Assembly: GCA_900315075.1 (NCBI GenBank)
Contig: OMXV01000042.1
Location: 1 to 32,092, forward strand
From: an uncultured Prevotellaceae bacterium
GTDB lineage: Bacteria > Bacteroidota > Bacteroidia > Bacteroidales > Bacteroidaceae
DNA length: 32,092 bases
Direction of reading: 5' to 3'
Position numbers and translations under genes: made by a program. Position 1 is the stretch's first letter, and each line of letters begins with the position of its first letter. Under the pieces are notes generated by a model. The model searched no databases and was not told where the DNA came from. It saw only the letters and a program-made list of their open reading frames with translations. Shown here one piece after another: positions 17,015 through 25,600 of this stretch.

Positions 17015-19054
17015 TTAATTATCACTTTCTCCCAATTGCTTGGGCGTGTCTTCTGAATCTATGAGGTCAGATGGTATCGGTGGGGGCAACAGATTGTTAT
17101 CGGCTGCGTTGGCCTCATCATTTGGCTTGTCCATGCCCATGATTTCCTGTGAACGGCTTACCCAGGGGCGCTTGCCAAAGATTTTCTCTACATCCTCGGC
17201 GAAGATAACCTCACGGCTGATGAGAAGTTCGGCGAGGGCATTATGACCTTCTTTGTGCTCTAAGAGAATCTGCTTGGCACGGTCGTATTGCTCGTTGACC
17301 ATTTTGAGTACCTCATCGTCAATCACCTGTGCTGTGGTATCAGAATAGGGGCGCTGGAATTGGTATTCCTGGTTGTTGTAATAGCAGATATTAGGGAGTC
17401 GCTCACCCATGCCGGCGTAGGCAATCATGCCGTAGGCACTCTTGGTGGCGCGCTCCAAATCGTTCATGGCACCTGTGGAGATATGACCTGTGAACAACTC
17501 CTCGGCAGCCCTACCACCCATCAGCGAGCACATCTCGTCGAGCATCTCCTCTTTAGTGGTAATCTGTCGTTCCTCAGGCAGGTACCATGCTGCTCCTAAT
17601 GCCTTGCCACGTGGTACGATAGAAACTTTGACCAGTGGGTTGGCGTGTTCGCAGAACCACGAGATGGTGGCGTGTCCGGCCTCATGGAGGGCAATGGTGC
17701 GCTTCTCGTGGGCTGTCATCACCTTGGTCTTCTTCTCCAGGCCGCCAATAATACGGTCAACAGCATCGAGGAAGTCCTGACGGTGTACAGTTTCCGCATT
17801 GCGGCGTGCGGCGATGAGTGCTGCCTCATTGCAGACATTGGCAATGTCGGCTCCCGAGAAACCTGGTGTCTGACGGGCGAGCAAGTCGATGTCCACGCTG
17901 TCATCTACCTTAATAGGCTTGAGGTGGACGATGAAAATCTCTTTGCGCTCGTTGAGGTCGGGGAGGTCAACATATATTTGTCGGTCGAAGCGTCCGGCTC
18001 GCATCAAGGCACTGTCGAGCATGTCGGCACGGTTGGTAGCGGCCATGATGATGACACCACTATTGGTGCCGAAACCATCCATTTCGGTGAGAAGGGCGTT
18101 CAGGGTGTTCTCACGCTCGTCGTTGCCGCCCATACTGGGGTTCTTGGAACGGGCACGTCCCACAGCGTCAATCTCGTCGATGAAGATGATACAGGGAGAT
18201 TTCTCCTTGGCCTGGCGGAAGAGGTCGCGAACGCGGCTTGCACCCACACCTACAAACATCTCCACGAAGTCGGAACCACTCATAGAGAAGAATGGTACGC
18301 CAGCCTCACCGGCAACGGCCTTGGCAAGCAATGTCTTACCTGTGCCCGGAGGACCTACAAGCAAGGCTCCCTTGGGAATCTTACCACCCAGGTTGGTATA
18401 TTTTTGCGGATTCTTCAGGAAGTCCACAATTTCCTGTACTTCCTGCTTGGCACCTTCCTGGCCTGCAACATCCTTAAAAGTGATGCCCAAGTCATTGCCT
18501 TTCTCATACATCTTAGCTTTGCTTTTGCCAACGTTGAAGACACCGCCGGCACCACTGCCACCGCCCATACGGCGGAAAAGTGCTATCATCAGAATGAGGA
18601 AGAATGCAATTGTGGCAATGTTGAGGATGGTGCTGAATGTATCGCCGCTACGCTCATTCTCGTATCGGTAATTACCATTGAATTTCTTTTCCTTCTCAGC
18701 GTCTGCCAAAAACTCCTCCAATTTCTCAACTGAGCCAAACTCAACCTCAAGATAGGGGTTGTTGCCAGTCTGTTTCACATTTTGTTGGAATACTTCCTGG
18801 ATGTATTTCGGCTCCACATACATTTTTAGGATGCTCTCTTCCTTGTTGACAACAATTTCCTTGGCTGCGCCTTTCAACACCCAGCTTTTGAAATAACTGT
18901 AATTGGCCTCTTTTGATATTCCCCCTCCATTCGTGCCAGAACCAGTCTGTCCTCCTCCGGTGAAGAATAAGATACCTAATGTCATAATGATGATGACATA
19001 AATCCAGTTCATATTGAACTTGGGCATGTTGGGCTTGTTCTTGTCTTTGTCCAT
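17015..19054 (-). CDS. ftsH: ATP-dependent zinc metalloprotease FtsH
   Basis: The 679-aa protein has the full FtsH architecture. The first transmembrane helix is at about 16-33, a periplasmic segment spans 35-140, and the second helix is at about 143-161. The AAA+ module has Walker A GPPGTGKT (234-241), Walker B IIFIDEID (289-296) and the second region of homology ATNRADMLDSALMRAGRFDRQI. The M41 protease domain has the zinc site HEAGH (457-461). It degrades misfolded or short-lived membrane and cytosolic proteins; in proteobacteria it controls LpxC, which is worth noting near lpxB. The tail is Asp/Pro/Ser-rich. It starts 57 bp after the rsfS stop, so co-transcription is likely. Confidence 0.97.
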   Translation of the reverse strand: MDKDKNKPNMPKFNMNWIYVIIIMTLGILFFTGGGQTGSGTNGGGISKEANYSYFKSWVLKGAAKEIVVNKEESILKMYVEPKYIQEVFQQNVKQTGNNPYLEVEFGSVEKLEEFLADAEKEKKFNGNYRYENERSGDTFSTILNIATIAFFLILMIALFRRMGGGSGAGGVFNVGKSKAKMYEKGNDLGITFKDVAGQEGAKQEVQEIVDFLKNPQKYTNLGGKIPKGALLVGPPGTGKTLLAKAVAGEAGVPFFSMSGSDFVEMFVGVGASRVRDLFRQAKEKSPCIIFIDEIDAVGRARSKNPSMGGNDERENTLNALLTEMDGFGTNSGVIIMAATNRADMLDSALMRAGRFDRQIYVDLPDLNERKEIFIVHLKPIKVDDSVDIDLLARQTPGFSGADIANVCNEAALIAARRNAETVHRQDFLDAVDRIIGGLEKKTKVMTAHEKRTIALHEAGHATISWFCEHANPLVKVSIVPRGKALGAAWYLPEERQITTKEEMLDEMCSLMGGRAAEELFTGHISTGAMNDLERATKSAYGMIAYAGMGERLPNICYYNNQEYQFQRPYSDTTAQVIDDEVLKMVNEQYDRAKQILLEHKEGHNALAELLISREVIFAEDVEKIFGKRPWVSRSQEIMGMDKPNDEANAADNNLLPPPIPSDLIDSEDTPKQLGESDN

Positions 19055-19111
19055 TGATTAATATATCGTCGGTTGTTGTTGATGACACCCATTGGGTGAT
19101 AATATGATGTT

Positions 19112-19471
19112 TCAATCGAGGTCGGGAACACGTGTGAGTTTTGCATCCTCCCACAATCCCTCAAGGTTATAGTATTCACGAGTTTCGGGCAGAAATATAT
19201 GCACCATGACATCTGTGTAATCCATCGCTACCCACTGGGCATTGGTCAGTCCAACTACTTTAGTGGGTTTGTCGCCAGATTTTTGCCTAACGAAGTCTCC
19301 GATTGACTCGGTGATTGCTTCTACCTGAGTGGGGGAGTTGCCTTGACAGATGACGAAGTAGCGACAGATGGCGCCTTCTACCTTGGTCAAGTCAGCAATA
19401 ACTATACCATTTCCTTTTTTCTCTTGAATTCCCTTTGTAATGTTTCTTACTAATTTCTTTGTTTCGTCCAT
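19112..19471 (-). CDS. rsfS: Ribosomal silencing factor RsfS (Iojap/YbeB family)
   Basis: The 119-aa length is typical. The family core is visible: KKGNGIVIADLTKVEGAICRYFVICQGNSPTQVEAIT (about 19-55) and KPTKVVGLTNAQWVAMDYTDVMVHIFLPETREYYNLEGLWEDA (about 73-112). RsfS binds uL14 on the 50S subunit and prevents subunit joining when nutrients are scarce. It heads the rsfS-ftsH-cdsA-phosphoesterase series and has a good -7 element 60 bp upstream. Confidence 0.94.
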   Translation of the reverse strand: MDETKKLVRNITKGIQEKKGNGIVIADLTKVEGAICRYFVICQGNSPTQVEAITESIGDFVRQKSGDKPTKVVGLTNAQWVAMDYTDVMVHIFLPETREYYNLEGLWEDAKLTRVPDLD

Positions 19472-19530
19472 TCAATTACTTTTTATCTACAAATATAATC
19501 TTTGAAATCGCCTATTTGCCAATTTCACTG

Positions 19531-19538
19531 CAAAAGTA
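19531..19538 (-). promoter_or_regulatory. Putative rsfS-ftsH promoter (-7 element)
   Basis: On the minus strand TACTTTTG followed by CA matches TAnnTTTG. TTTA occurs 19 bp further upstream, one base off the TTTG -33 consensus. The rsfS ATG follows after about 60 bp. Confidence 0.55.
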
Positions 19539-19683
19539 CACATTTTTCTTTTCTTTATAAAGAGATTGCAGAATATTTATTGAATTTTAAGTAGGTGGTC
19601 AAAATTTGATGATAGTATTTTATGATTTATTCATGTTTCATAAGTGCATTTATATTCAGACGGCCCAAAGTGATTAGTCGTTG

Positions 19684-19804
19684 GAGGGTGTGTCAAAATG
19701 ATAAAACCTGAAATTCCAATTTACAGATTATAAGGAAGCAGGCCGCCATAATGACTGCAAATTATAAATGTTGGTTGTGAAAATCTTCATTTTGACACAC
19801 CCTC
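19684..19804. mobile_element. 121-bp MITE-like element with perfect 18-bp terminal inverted repeats
   Basis: The left end GAGGGTGTGTCAAAATGA (19684-19701) is exactly the reverse complement of the right end at 19787-19804. The 85-bp interior has no open frame of note. Ends of this type (GAGGGTGTGTCAAAA) resemble those of transposases common in Bacteroidota, so a non-autonomous derivative of an insertion sequence is likely. No clear target duplication is seen. It sits between rsfS and tRNA-Gln, outside the island. Confidence 0.8.
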
Positions 19805-19879
19805 TTACAGTGGTCAATGACGCCGACTCTTTAAAGAGGATCCATAAAACAACTTTTTTAGAAAAAAATGCTGAAATAA

Positions 19880-19910
19880 TTTGGTGGTTCAAAAAAATGT
19901 CGTACCTTTG
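19880..19910 (+). promoter_or_regulatory. tRNA-Gln promoter
   Basis: TTTG at 19880-19883 and TACCTTTG at 19903-19910, separated by 19 bp, fit the Bacteroidota -33/-7 consensus exactly. The mature tRNA begins 51 bp further on. This is the best promoter match on the plus strand in the window. Confidence 0.8.
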
Positions 19911-19961
19911 CATCCGCAATTCAGATTTCAAGGGGTTGAAGCTGATTTGCTGAGATAAAAT

Positions 19962-20032
19962 TGGGGTATGGTGTAATGGTAACACTACAGATTCTGGTCC
20001 TGTCATTCTTGGTTCGAGTCCGAGTACCCCAA
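19962..20032 (+). tRNA. tRNA-Gln (anticodon CUG)
   Basis: Cloverleaf drawn by eye: acceptor TGGGGTA (19962-19968) pairs with TACCCCA (20025-20031), and A20032 is the discriminator. The D arm is GTG...CAC (19971-19985). The anticodon stem ACAGA/CCTGT has an A-C mismatch at the loop-closing position; loop 19992-19998 has anticodon CTG at 19994-19996. The T arm is CTTGG/CCGAG with TTCGAGT in the loop. CCA is not encoded. The acceptor TGGGGTA and the CTG anticodon agree with glutamine identity. The 3' part of the gene is the left boundary of the integrated island. Confidence 0.92.
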
Positions 20033-20082
20033 CACACAAAATCGCCAAGCGCTTGAATTCAAGGCTTGGCGATTTTTGTATG
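20018..20082 (+). repeat. attL: tRNA-Gln 3' end plus terminator
   Basis: This 65-bp direct repeat is the left copy. It comprises the last 15 nt of tRNA-Gln and the whole terminator hairpin. It agrees with 30986-31050 at 63 of 65 positions; the differences are C/T at 20027 against 30995 and T/C at 20058 against 31026. Similarity stops at both ends, as expected for an attachment core shared by attP and attB. Confidence 0.85.
20038..20077 (+). terminator. Intrinsic terminator of tRNA-Gln
   Basis: An inverted repeat of about 19 bp (AAATCGCCAAGC...GCTTGGCGATTT, with inner CTTGAA/TTCAAG and one bulged G) ends in TTTTT and begins six bases after the tRNA. It is part of the 65-bp sequence duplicated at 30986-31050. 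Confidence 0.85.
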
Positions 20083-20183
20083 GTTGAAATTCCCGACTTT
20101 TTCCCGAGTTATAAATAACCTCTCACTCCGATTTGAATTCGATGGGTATGGTCATTTTCGCTCTTATCGGTATGTTATTCTGC

Positions 20184-21023
20184 TTACTTCAAAGGATGCT
20201 TTTTCATAAACTCTTCCTTGATTTCTTCACCGAATGTTTGAGGGCCGAATGCACCTCCGCCATATTCGAATACAACTCTGTCGGTATAGGGAATGAACAT
20301 CGGGTCCTCATCATATTCCTTTTTCTCTTCGGCGTTCATAGGACGGCTGTAGATACGATAGGAATACATACCCATATCCACGCGTCGAAAACCGATGTCA
20401 ACAAAATCTGAATGTGTGGTTGCTGTTTCAACAGAAATGCAGCCTAACTTTTTCAGTTTACGTCGGATATTTTTAAGTTCTTCGTCATTCAATCCCACCA
20501 CATTCATCAAAGAGCCGATTCTATCTTTAGAATGGACGTCCCAATTATTCGACCTTAATGAATCATTCTTCCCTAATACATGGAATATCGAAATCTCACC
20601 ATGCTCGAATTCAAGTTGCATTTGAGCCCCTTTGTCTAAACTTTGATTGGTGTAATTGATAAGTTCTTGCAATTCCGACTTGTTCTTATCATAATGTTCA
20701 GCCATGATGTCAGGATTGCATATCGTGCCTAACCTTGTTGGGGAGATAAAAAATGCTCCGAGTAATAGGATAATGGCACATCCCCAAATCATATAGATTT
20801 TCCACAAAAAACCTTTTTCCCAGAAAGACTGAAGAAATACTATGATTGCCCAAACTACCAATGGAATTATAAACCAAAAACCCAACAAGAAAAGTAAATC
20901 GGCCATAAATGGGTCATCTATCATTGACCAGACGAACCAACTTACAAAACACATCGGAATGAGGCTGATGTATTTGTTGATGGAATTGGTTAAATCTTCC
21001 AATGTGGGTTTAATGCCAGCCAT
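20184..21023 (-). CDS. Island membrane protein of unknown function with long soluble domain
   Basis: I take the ATG at 21023 (279 aa); an in-frame TTG lies at 21044. Three hydrophobic helices occur in the first 100 residues (CFVSWFVWSMI, LLFLLGFWFIIPLVVWAIIVFL, WGCAIILLLGAFFI). A soluble region of about 180 residues follows, mixed in charge, with KNIRRKLKKLGCISVETATTHSDFVDIGFRRVDMGMYSYRIYSRPM and an acidic/Lys-rich end. I recognise no family. It is the first gene inside attL, transcribed towards the tRNA, and ends 101 bp from the attachment core. A role as an immunity-type or structural membrane protein cannot be told apart. Confidence 0.7.
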   Translation of the reverse strand: MAGIKPTLEDLTNSINKYISLIPMCFVSWFVWSMIDDPFMADLLFLLGFWFIIPLVVWAIIVFLQSFWEKGFLWKIYMIWGCAIILLLGAFFISPTRLGTICNPDIMAEHYDKNKSELQELINYTNQSLDKGAQMQLEFEHGEISIFHVLGKNDSLRSNNWDVHSKDRIGSLMNVVGLNDEELKNIRRKLKKLGCISVETATTHSDFVDIGFRRVDMGMYSYRIYSRPMNAEEKKEYDEDPMFIPYTDRVVFEYGGGAFGPQTFGEEIKEEFMKKHPLK

Positions 21024-21110
21024 AATAATTTGTTTGGTTTTCAATGAAAATAACGTGAATAAAATGCCTTTATTTTACTGAGAATCGCTTTTAACTTGTA
21101 GATTCTTTCT

Positions 21111-21270
21111 TCACACCTTTAATTTTTGTCCATCATCACCATCATAATGCTCACGGCCTACTTCCCATTCTCTGTTTTGGTCGAGACTCCCGCCCCCATC
21201 CGGGACAAGCTTCACTTTCCATGGTTGTTTGTGCTGTGAAAGCAGGAAAGAATCATGATGCAAAATATCA
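21111..21270 (-). pseudogene. Degenerate C-terminal fragment related to the 142-aa protein at 21811-22239
   Basis: On the minus strand the reading frame runs between a TAG and a TGA at 21111-21113. It encodes GGSLDQNREWEVGREHYDGDDGQKLK, which aligns with GGSYDQNREWEVGNDVDDDEGRGLK at the end of the protein from 21811. The DNA also matches directly (CCCATTCTCTGTTTTGGTC against CCCATTCCCTGTTTTGGTC). Nothing resembling the first 115 residues is found upstream and no ATG is in frame, so I read it as a truncated paralogue. Confidence 0.6.
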
Positions 21271-21323
21271 GCCTATTGTGTTAAAAAAAGACAATTAATA
21301 CAAGCTTATTCCACTTTATTTCC

Positions 21324-21331
21324 TATATTTG
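21324..21331 (+). promoter_or_regulatory. Putative promoter of the 131-aa membrane protein gene
   Basis: TATATTTG fits TAnnTTTG and lies 68 bp before the ATG at 21399. No TTTG is present at -33, so confidence is modest. Confidence 0.4.
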
Positions 21332-21398
21332 TGGATGAGAAACAAGCATCATCGATGTATGAAACATACATATTGTAACATCATAATCTTCCTGTTAG

Positions 21399-21794
21399 AT
21401 GAAAACGATAATCAATTCCACTTGGTGGATGCTTTTCTTGGCAATTATAGCCTCATTGCTGCATCCTTTGTTATATTCCGCTGGAATAGGGTTCTATATG
21501 GATTGCCCATCATACTTTTTCCTCCATATTCTCGCCTACACCATTTTAGGGAATCTTATTTGGAATGCATTAAAACACAAGGCATGGTGGATACCCGCAT
21601 TGGCAATCACCTTAGGGGTAAACATCATCTTGTTTGTTTTCCTATACTTTTTTGTAAAAAGTTGGGATGTGAGAGATGCTTTGACTGTGTTAGTGTTTTT
21701 ATTTGACTTTGGTTTCTCTGCAGTTCTTTCTGCTATCCCAATCGGGGTATTCTGCTATAAGAAACAAAAAAGATCAATTAAGCAAATTGAGTGA
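21399..21794 (+). CDS. Small four-helix membrane protein, unknown function
   Basis: The 131-aa protein is almost entirely hydrophobic, with four predicted helices: WWMLFLAIIASLLHPLLYSAGI; YFFLHILAYTILGNLIW; WWIPALAITLGVNIILFVFLYFFV; ALTVLVFLFDFGFSAVLSAIPIGVFCY. It ends in a basic cytoplasmic tail, KKQKRSIKQIE. I recognise no family. It is the only plus-strand gene in the island; it converges on the 142-aa gene with a 16-bp gap and lies between that gene and its degenerate copy. Small helical membrane proteins like this are common as immunity or accessory genes on islands, but nothing here proves that. Confidence 0.65.
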   Translation: MKTIINSTWWMLFLAIIASLLHPLLYSAGIGFYMDCPSYFFLHILAYTILGNLIWNALKHKAWWIPALAITLGVNIILFVFLYFFVKSWDVRDALTVLVFLFDFGFSAVLSAIPIGVFCYKKQKRSIKQIE

Positions 21795-21810
21795 AATCAA
21801 GGAAAGAACA

Positions 21811-22239
21811 TCATCTCTTCAACCCCCTTCCTTCATCGTCATCAACATCATTACCAACCTCCCATTCCCTGTTTTGGTCATAGCTGCCACCAGAGGCACG
21901 CAGAAGATACTTGAAGGCGAACTGCTGTTTGAGTCTTCCACGTTCCATAGCATCTGCCGCCAACAAATAGACGCGTGTCTCTTCCTTTGAAAGGAAGAAA
22001 ATCTCAGAATGACCAAAGTTGTTGAAGACAACCCGTAGGTAGTATTTTCCGTTCTTGTGCTTGGCGATGGTGATGGAATCGACATTGGTTAGTTTTGGCA
22101 TGCTTTGACCCGATGACCCTATGGACTTTTGAGCCTTTTGACCCAATGAGCCGATGAACTTTTGGCTTCGCCGAAGGTACTCCCGCTCGGCAGAGTGAGG
22201 AAGTTCCCTCTGGTCTTGCTTAATCAAATGGTTCAACAT
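21811..22239 (-). CDS. Hypothetical 142-aa island protein
   Basis: The protein opens MLNHLIKQDQRELPHSAEREYLRRSQKF, followed by a Ser/Gly/Lys/Gln-rich linker with an imperfect repeat (FIGSLGQKAQK / SIGSSGQSMPK). A compact domain follows, beginning DSITIAKHKNGKYYLRVVFNNFGHSEIFFLSKEET, with RLKQQFAFKYLLRASGGSYDQNREWEVG and an acidic end. I recognise no family. The C-terminal GGSxDQNREWEVG segment is repeated in the fragment at 21111-21270, so this module is mobile or duplicated. Upstream of the start is a stretch with two strong hairpins. Confidence 0.55.
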   Translation of the reverse strand: MLNHLIKQDQRELPHSAEREYLRRSQKFIGSLGQKAQKSIGSSGQSMPKLTNVDSITIAKHKNGKYYLRVVFNNFGHSEIFFLSKEETRVYLLAADAMERGRLKQQFAFKYLLRASGGSYDQNREWEVGNDVDDDEGRGLKR

Positions 22240-22271
22240 AAGAGGTGCGAGCCTGCGAGTACTCGGTTTCC

Positions 22272-22324
22272 AACACCTGTCGCCAGGTGTTCAAGAGTTT
22301 TTCGTGTCACGAAAAAACCTCTTG
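22272..22324. repeat. Two adjacent perfect/near-perfect hairpins
   Basis: Hairpin 1 is AACACCTG (22272-22279), loop TCGC, CAGGTGTT (22284-22291), with a perfect 8-bp stem. Hairpin 2 follows at once: arm CAAGAGTTTTTCGTG (22292-22306), one-base loop, arm CACGAAAAAACCTCTTG (22308-22324), whose arms differ only by two extra bases. They lie just upstream of the 142-aa gene and could act as a terminator for transcripts in either direction or as a protein-binding site. Confidence 0.7.
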
Positions 22325-22348
22325 CTATAGAAACCTCCAAAACACAGT

Positions 22349-22472
22349 TGTCGGCACCTTCGAACACTGCAATGATAGTGCAAACCAAGAGCAGAATAGG
22401 ATGAACGAGTTCATCTTTTATGCCGAGGTGCAGCCTATCTTCGCTTTAGAAAAGTATTCGAAGATGCCGACA
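22349..22472. repeat. 124-bp inverted-repeat element (MITE-like)
   Basis: The left end TGTCGGCACCTTCGAACAC (22349-22367) matches the reverse complement of 22454-22472 at 17 of 19 positions. Inside, GATAGTGCAAACC and GAGGTGCAGCCTATCTTCG form a second, looser inverted pair. This looks like a recurring intergenic repeat of Bacteroidota genomes, and the interior has no coding potential. The rest of the gene-free stretch to 22671 shows only a 7-bp hairpin (CTCAAAC/GTTTGAG, 22649-22664) after the LRR gene. Confidence 0.55.
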
Positions 22473-22671
22473 GCACAAAACAATCAAAAACCTTTTTTAG
22501 GACTTTAAAAATCTTTTATCAAACTGATTTTCAGTAAGTTTTCCTTCGGTTTAATAGGATTAACACAAAGTTGTTCCTATCTTCAATTATCAATCGTCAT
22601 ATTAATACGATTTTGAGCATTGCTCCAAATAGTTCACGCTCGGAAGACCTCAAACAAGTTTGAGCCGCCTC

Positions 22672-25600
22672 TCACTTAATCACGATTTTTTTGCCGTTGA
22701 AGATGTAAACGCCTGAGGGAAGGTTGCCTATTTCTTTCGGGTTAGATGCAACTTTTATGCCATAGATGTTGTAAATGGCCTGGTTTGATATTTCGGAAGA
22801 TGAATTTGGAAGATTGATGCCGTTGGTGTCTCCGATAATAGGGCGGACCGTGTGACCGCAGTAGCGGTAATTGCCGTAGCTCCAGTACGCGTTGTACCAA
22901 TTGAAGTACAGGCGGTAGGCGCTGTACGAGTACGGCGGCTCCTGCGTGGACGACCAATTGTAGCCGTTGCTGCCGGCGTAGTAGAGGTCTCCAGCAGAGC
23001 GGTTGCCGGCCGCAGGCAAGAAGATAGTGCCACCGCTTGGGCCGGTGAATTGGGCTCCCATGACATCATTGACTATTATCCATTCATAGTTGCAGTTTTC
23101 TATCAGTTCCTGGTTTTGGTCTTTCGACGGCATCACCCAAGAGCCACCCCACTTCACGTGGGCAACATCGTACTGTGTGCCGGCGATGTCGCTGCCGAGA
23201 TCGTGGTAGGTGCTTGAAGAGTCGTCGTAATGGATGTAGGTTGATAAACTGTAATAGTCCTTCTCTTCCGTCTCCCCCCAGGCGTAATAGCCACCATATC
23301 CCTCAGGGGTAGACGCGCCCACATTGCAGCACGCCCATTTCGTTCCTGAAGGCAGTCCGAGGTCGATGGCATGGGGATGGTTGTCATCGGGACAGGACAA
23401 GGTGATGTCATTCCCAGTGGCTTGCATTTCGAATTCTCCAACGAAAGATTCATTGCTATTCTCCACAGTTGCCGTATAACAACCTTTTGCATAGGTGGAG
23501 ATGTCGATGTTGAGGCCGACAATACCAACTGTATTGATGGTTTTTTCATAGACGACCTCGTTTGATTCGTTTGTAATACATACCACGTAGGTTTCATCGA
23601 GCGGTTCGAGGTGAATGCTCAACTGTTGTTGGCTGTATTCACCATATATCGACTGCGTATCCGCTGACGCGACTCCTTTTGGCCTTTCTTCCCCTCCCAT
23701 ACCCGGTGCTTTGGGCTGTGTCTTGACGGTATGGGTGAAGTCGAAACGGTGCTTGTTGGCATTCATCTTCTCTGGTGTGGCTCCATCCTCATATCCGTCG
23801 TTGAAGTAGATGACTTCGTCATCAACGGTACATGACATGAGGAATCTTAAAGGGTCAACATACCCAGGATAGACGTTTACTGTCGGGCCATCAATACTTC
23901 CTACTCCTTCCAACCAAGATGGGCTGTAGATGGGGCCTTCTTCCGCCAAAAACCAAACATCTCTATAAACACCCTTGAAGCCTTTTATTCCTCCTATCTG
24001 CCATGGACCTATCCTATAATGTTCCTGATTGATCTGCAGGGTGTCATTGGCATCAACGGAGAAGTCGTACTTCAGTACAAATTGCTTGTTTGTCGTGTCG
24101 TAAGTGTAAACTTTCTTGTCCTCTTCATACCATGCTCCAACGTAACTCAATGATGAATGTTGTGAATCATCATCGTTGTAATACTGCTGGCACATCATCT
24201 GCTTGCAGGTTTTCCCGTCTATGACGGTGTCACCATCGAAGTAGAAATACTCGACATGCCGCACAGGATTGCCTGAGCCGTAGATTCCAGTCTTCCATAC
24301 TTTGCCATCTTTTACCATCATACAGTAATCATCCATAGTCGGCAGTGCTACTATTTCCTTAAAGTCCTTCCATTGTTCTGCGTTTTTATATGCTTCAACA
24401 GATGAAGCAGGCACATGGAGTGTAGCATTTGTGTAATTTGAAGAGAGAAAAACATCCTTACCAGTCTCTGGCACTTGTTCTGCATAGCAATACACGTCTG
24501 TCAGGCTGGTACACATGTGAAATGCGCTATCATCAATGCATGTCAAATTGTTGGAAATGGTGACAGAAGTTAGTTTGTCACTCTCTGCGAAAGCGATATA
24601 TGCTATCTTCTTGACATCTTCTCCCAAAACATACTCTTCAACCTGTTTGCCAAAACAGCTCGTTAATGTATAGAACTGATCATTGTCTCTTGCTACAACC
24701 TCATTGCTTTTTACGACAACTTTGGTTAATGCGTTACACCATTGGAATGCTAAAAAATCTATACACTTTACGCTTTCAGGTATGGTAACGGAAGGAAGTG
24801 GAAAGCAAGCTGCGAACGCCCATTTCCCGATGTATTCCAGATTATTTGAAAAATCTATGGAGGTTAACCTACATTGCCAAAAGGCATAGTTTCCGATACT
24901 TATCAGATTGTCGGACATCTTGATAGATTTCATACTACTCCCAGAGAATGCGTAATCGCCAACACTCGTCACTTCCTCTCCTAACACTATTTCTTCAACA
25001 GTAGCGTCCCAGAAAAGGCATGATACATTCTTCTCTTCGCTAGTGTAATTCTTAGATACCAACGCATTGCTGTTTATCTCAACCGTTTTCAGCTTATTGC
25101 ATTCTTCAAAAATATATTCACCGATGTTCTCCAGGCCTGTTCCAATATAGACAGAGGTTAGTTCAGAACAACTTGCAAACGCTTCATCTTCTATGGTTGT
25201 CACACTATTGGGAATACTAAGAGTAGTAAAATTACGTTTTTCAAATGCAGCCACTCCAATGGTCGTAATACTATTGGGAATAAACGAGTTATTGGCTCCA
25301 TACAGCAGTTTATTACTGGCAGTCTCAATAAGTGCATTACATCCTTCGCGAGAGTCATAGTTTGGGTTCCCTTCCTCAACAACTATTGAGGTCAGTTTAT
25401 TGCAGTTATAGAAAAAATTTCTTCTTAATTTAATCGTGGTAACACTCTTTGGAATAGTTACAGAAGTCAGTTGGGGACTGTTGTAGAAAGCATTCGACGC
25501 AATACTTGTCACGGTATACTCAACATCATCTTTAGTTACCGTTGACGGTATCACAATAACTCCGGAATAACCTCCACGAATCACTTCTGCTGTTTTGTCA

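Noticed and set aside
17645-18733. Long plus-strand open frame opposite ftsH
   Set aside because: It mirrors the codon bias of ftsH, which is fully conserved on the other strand; no recognisable domain.
19728-20048. Minus-strand open frame of 106 codons
   Set aside because: It crosses the MITE end and the tRNA-Gln gene in antisense, so it is not a plausible protein.
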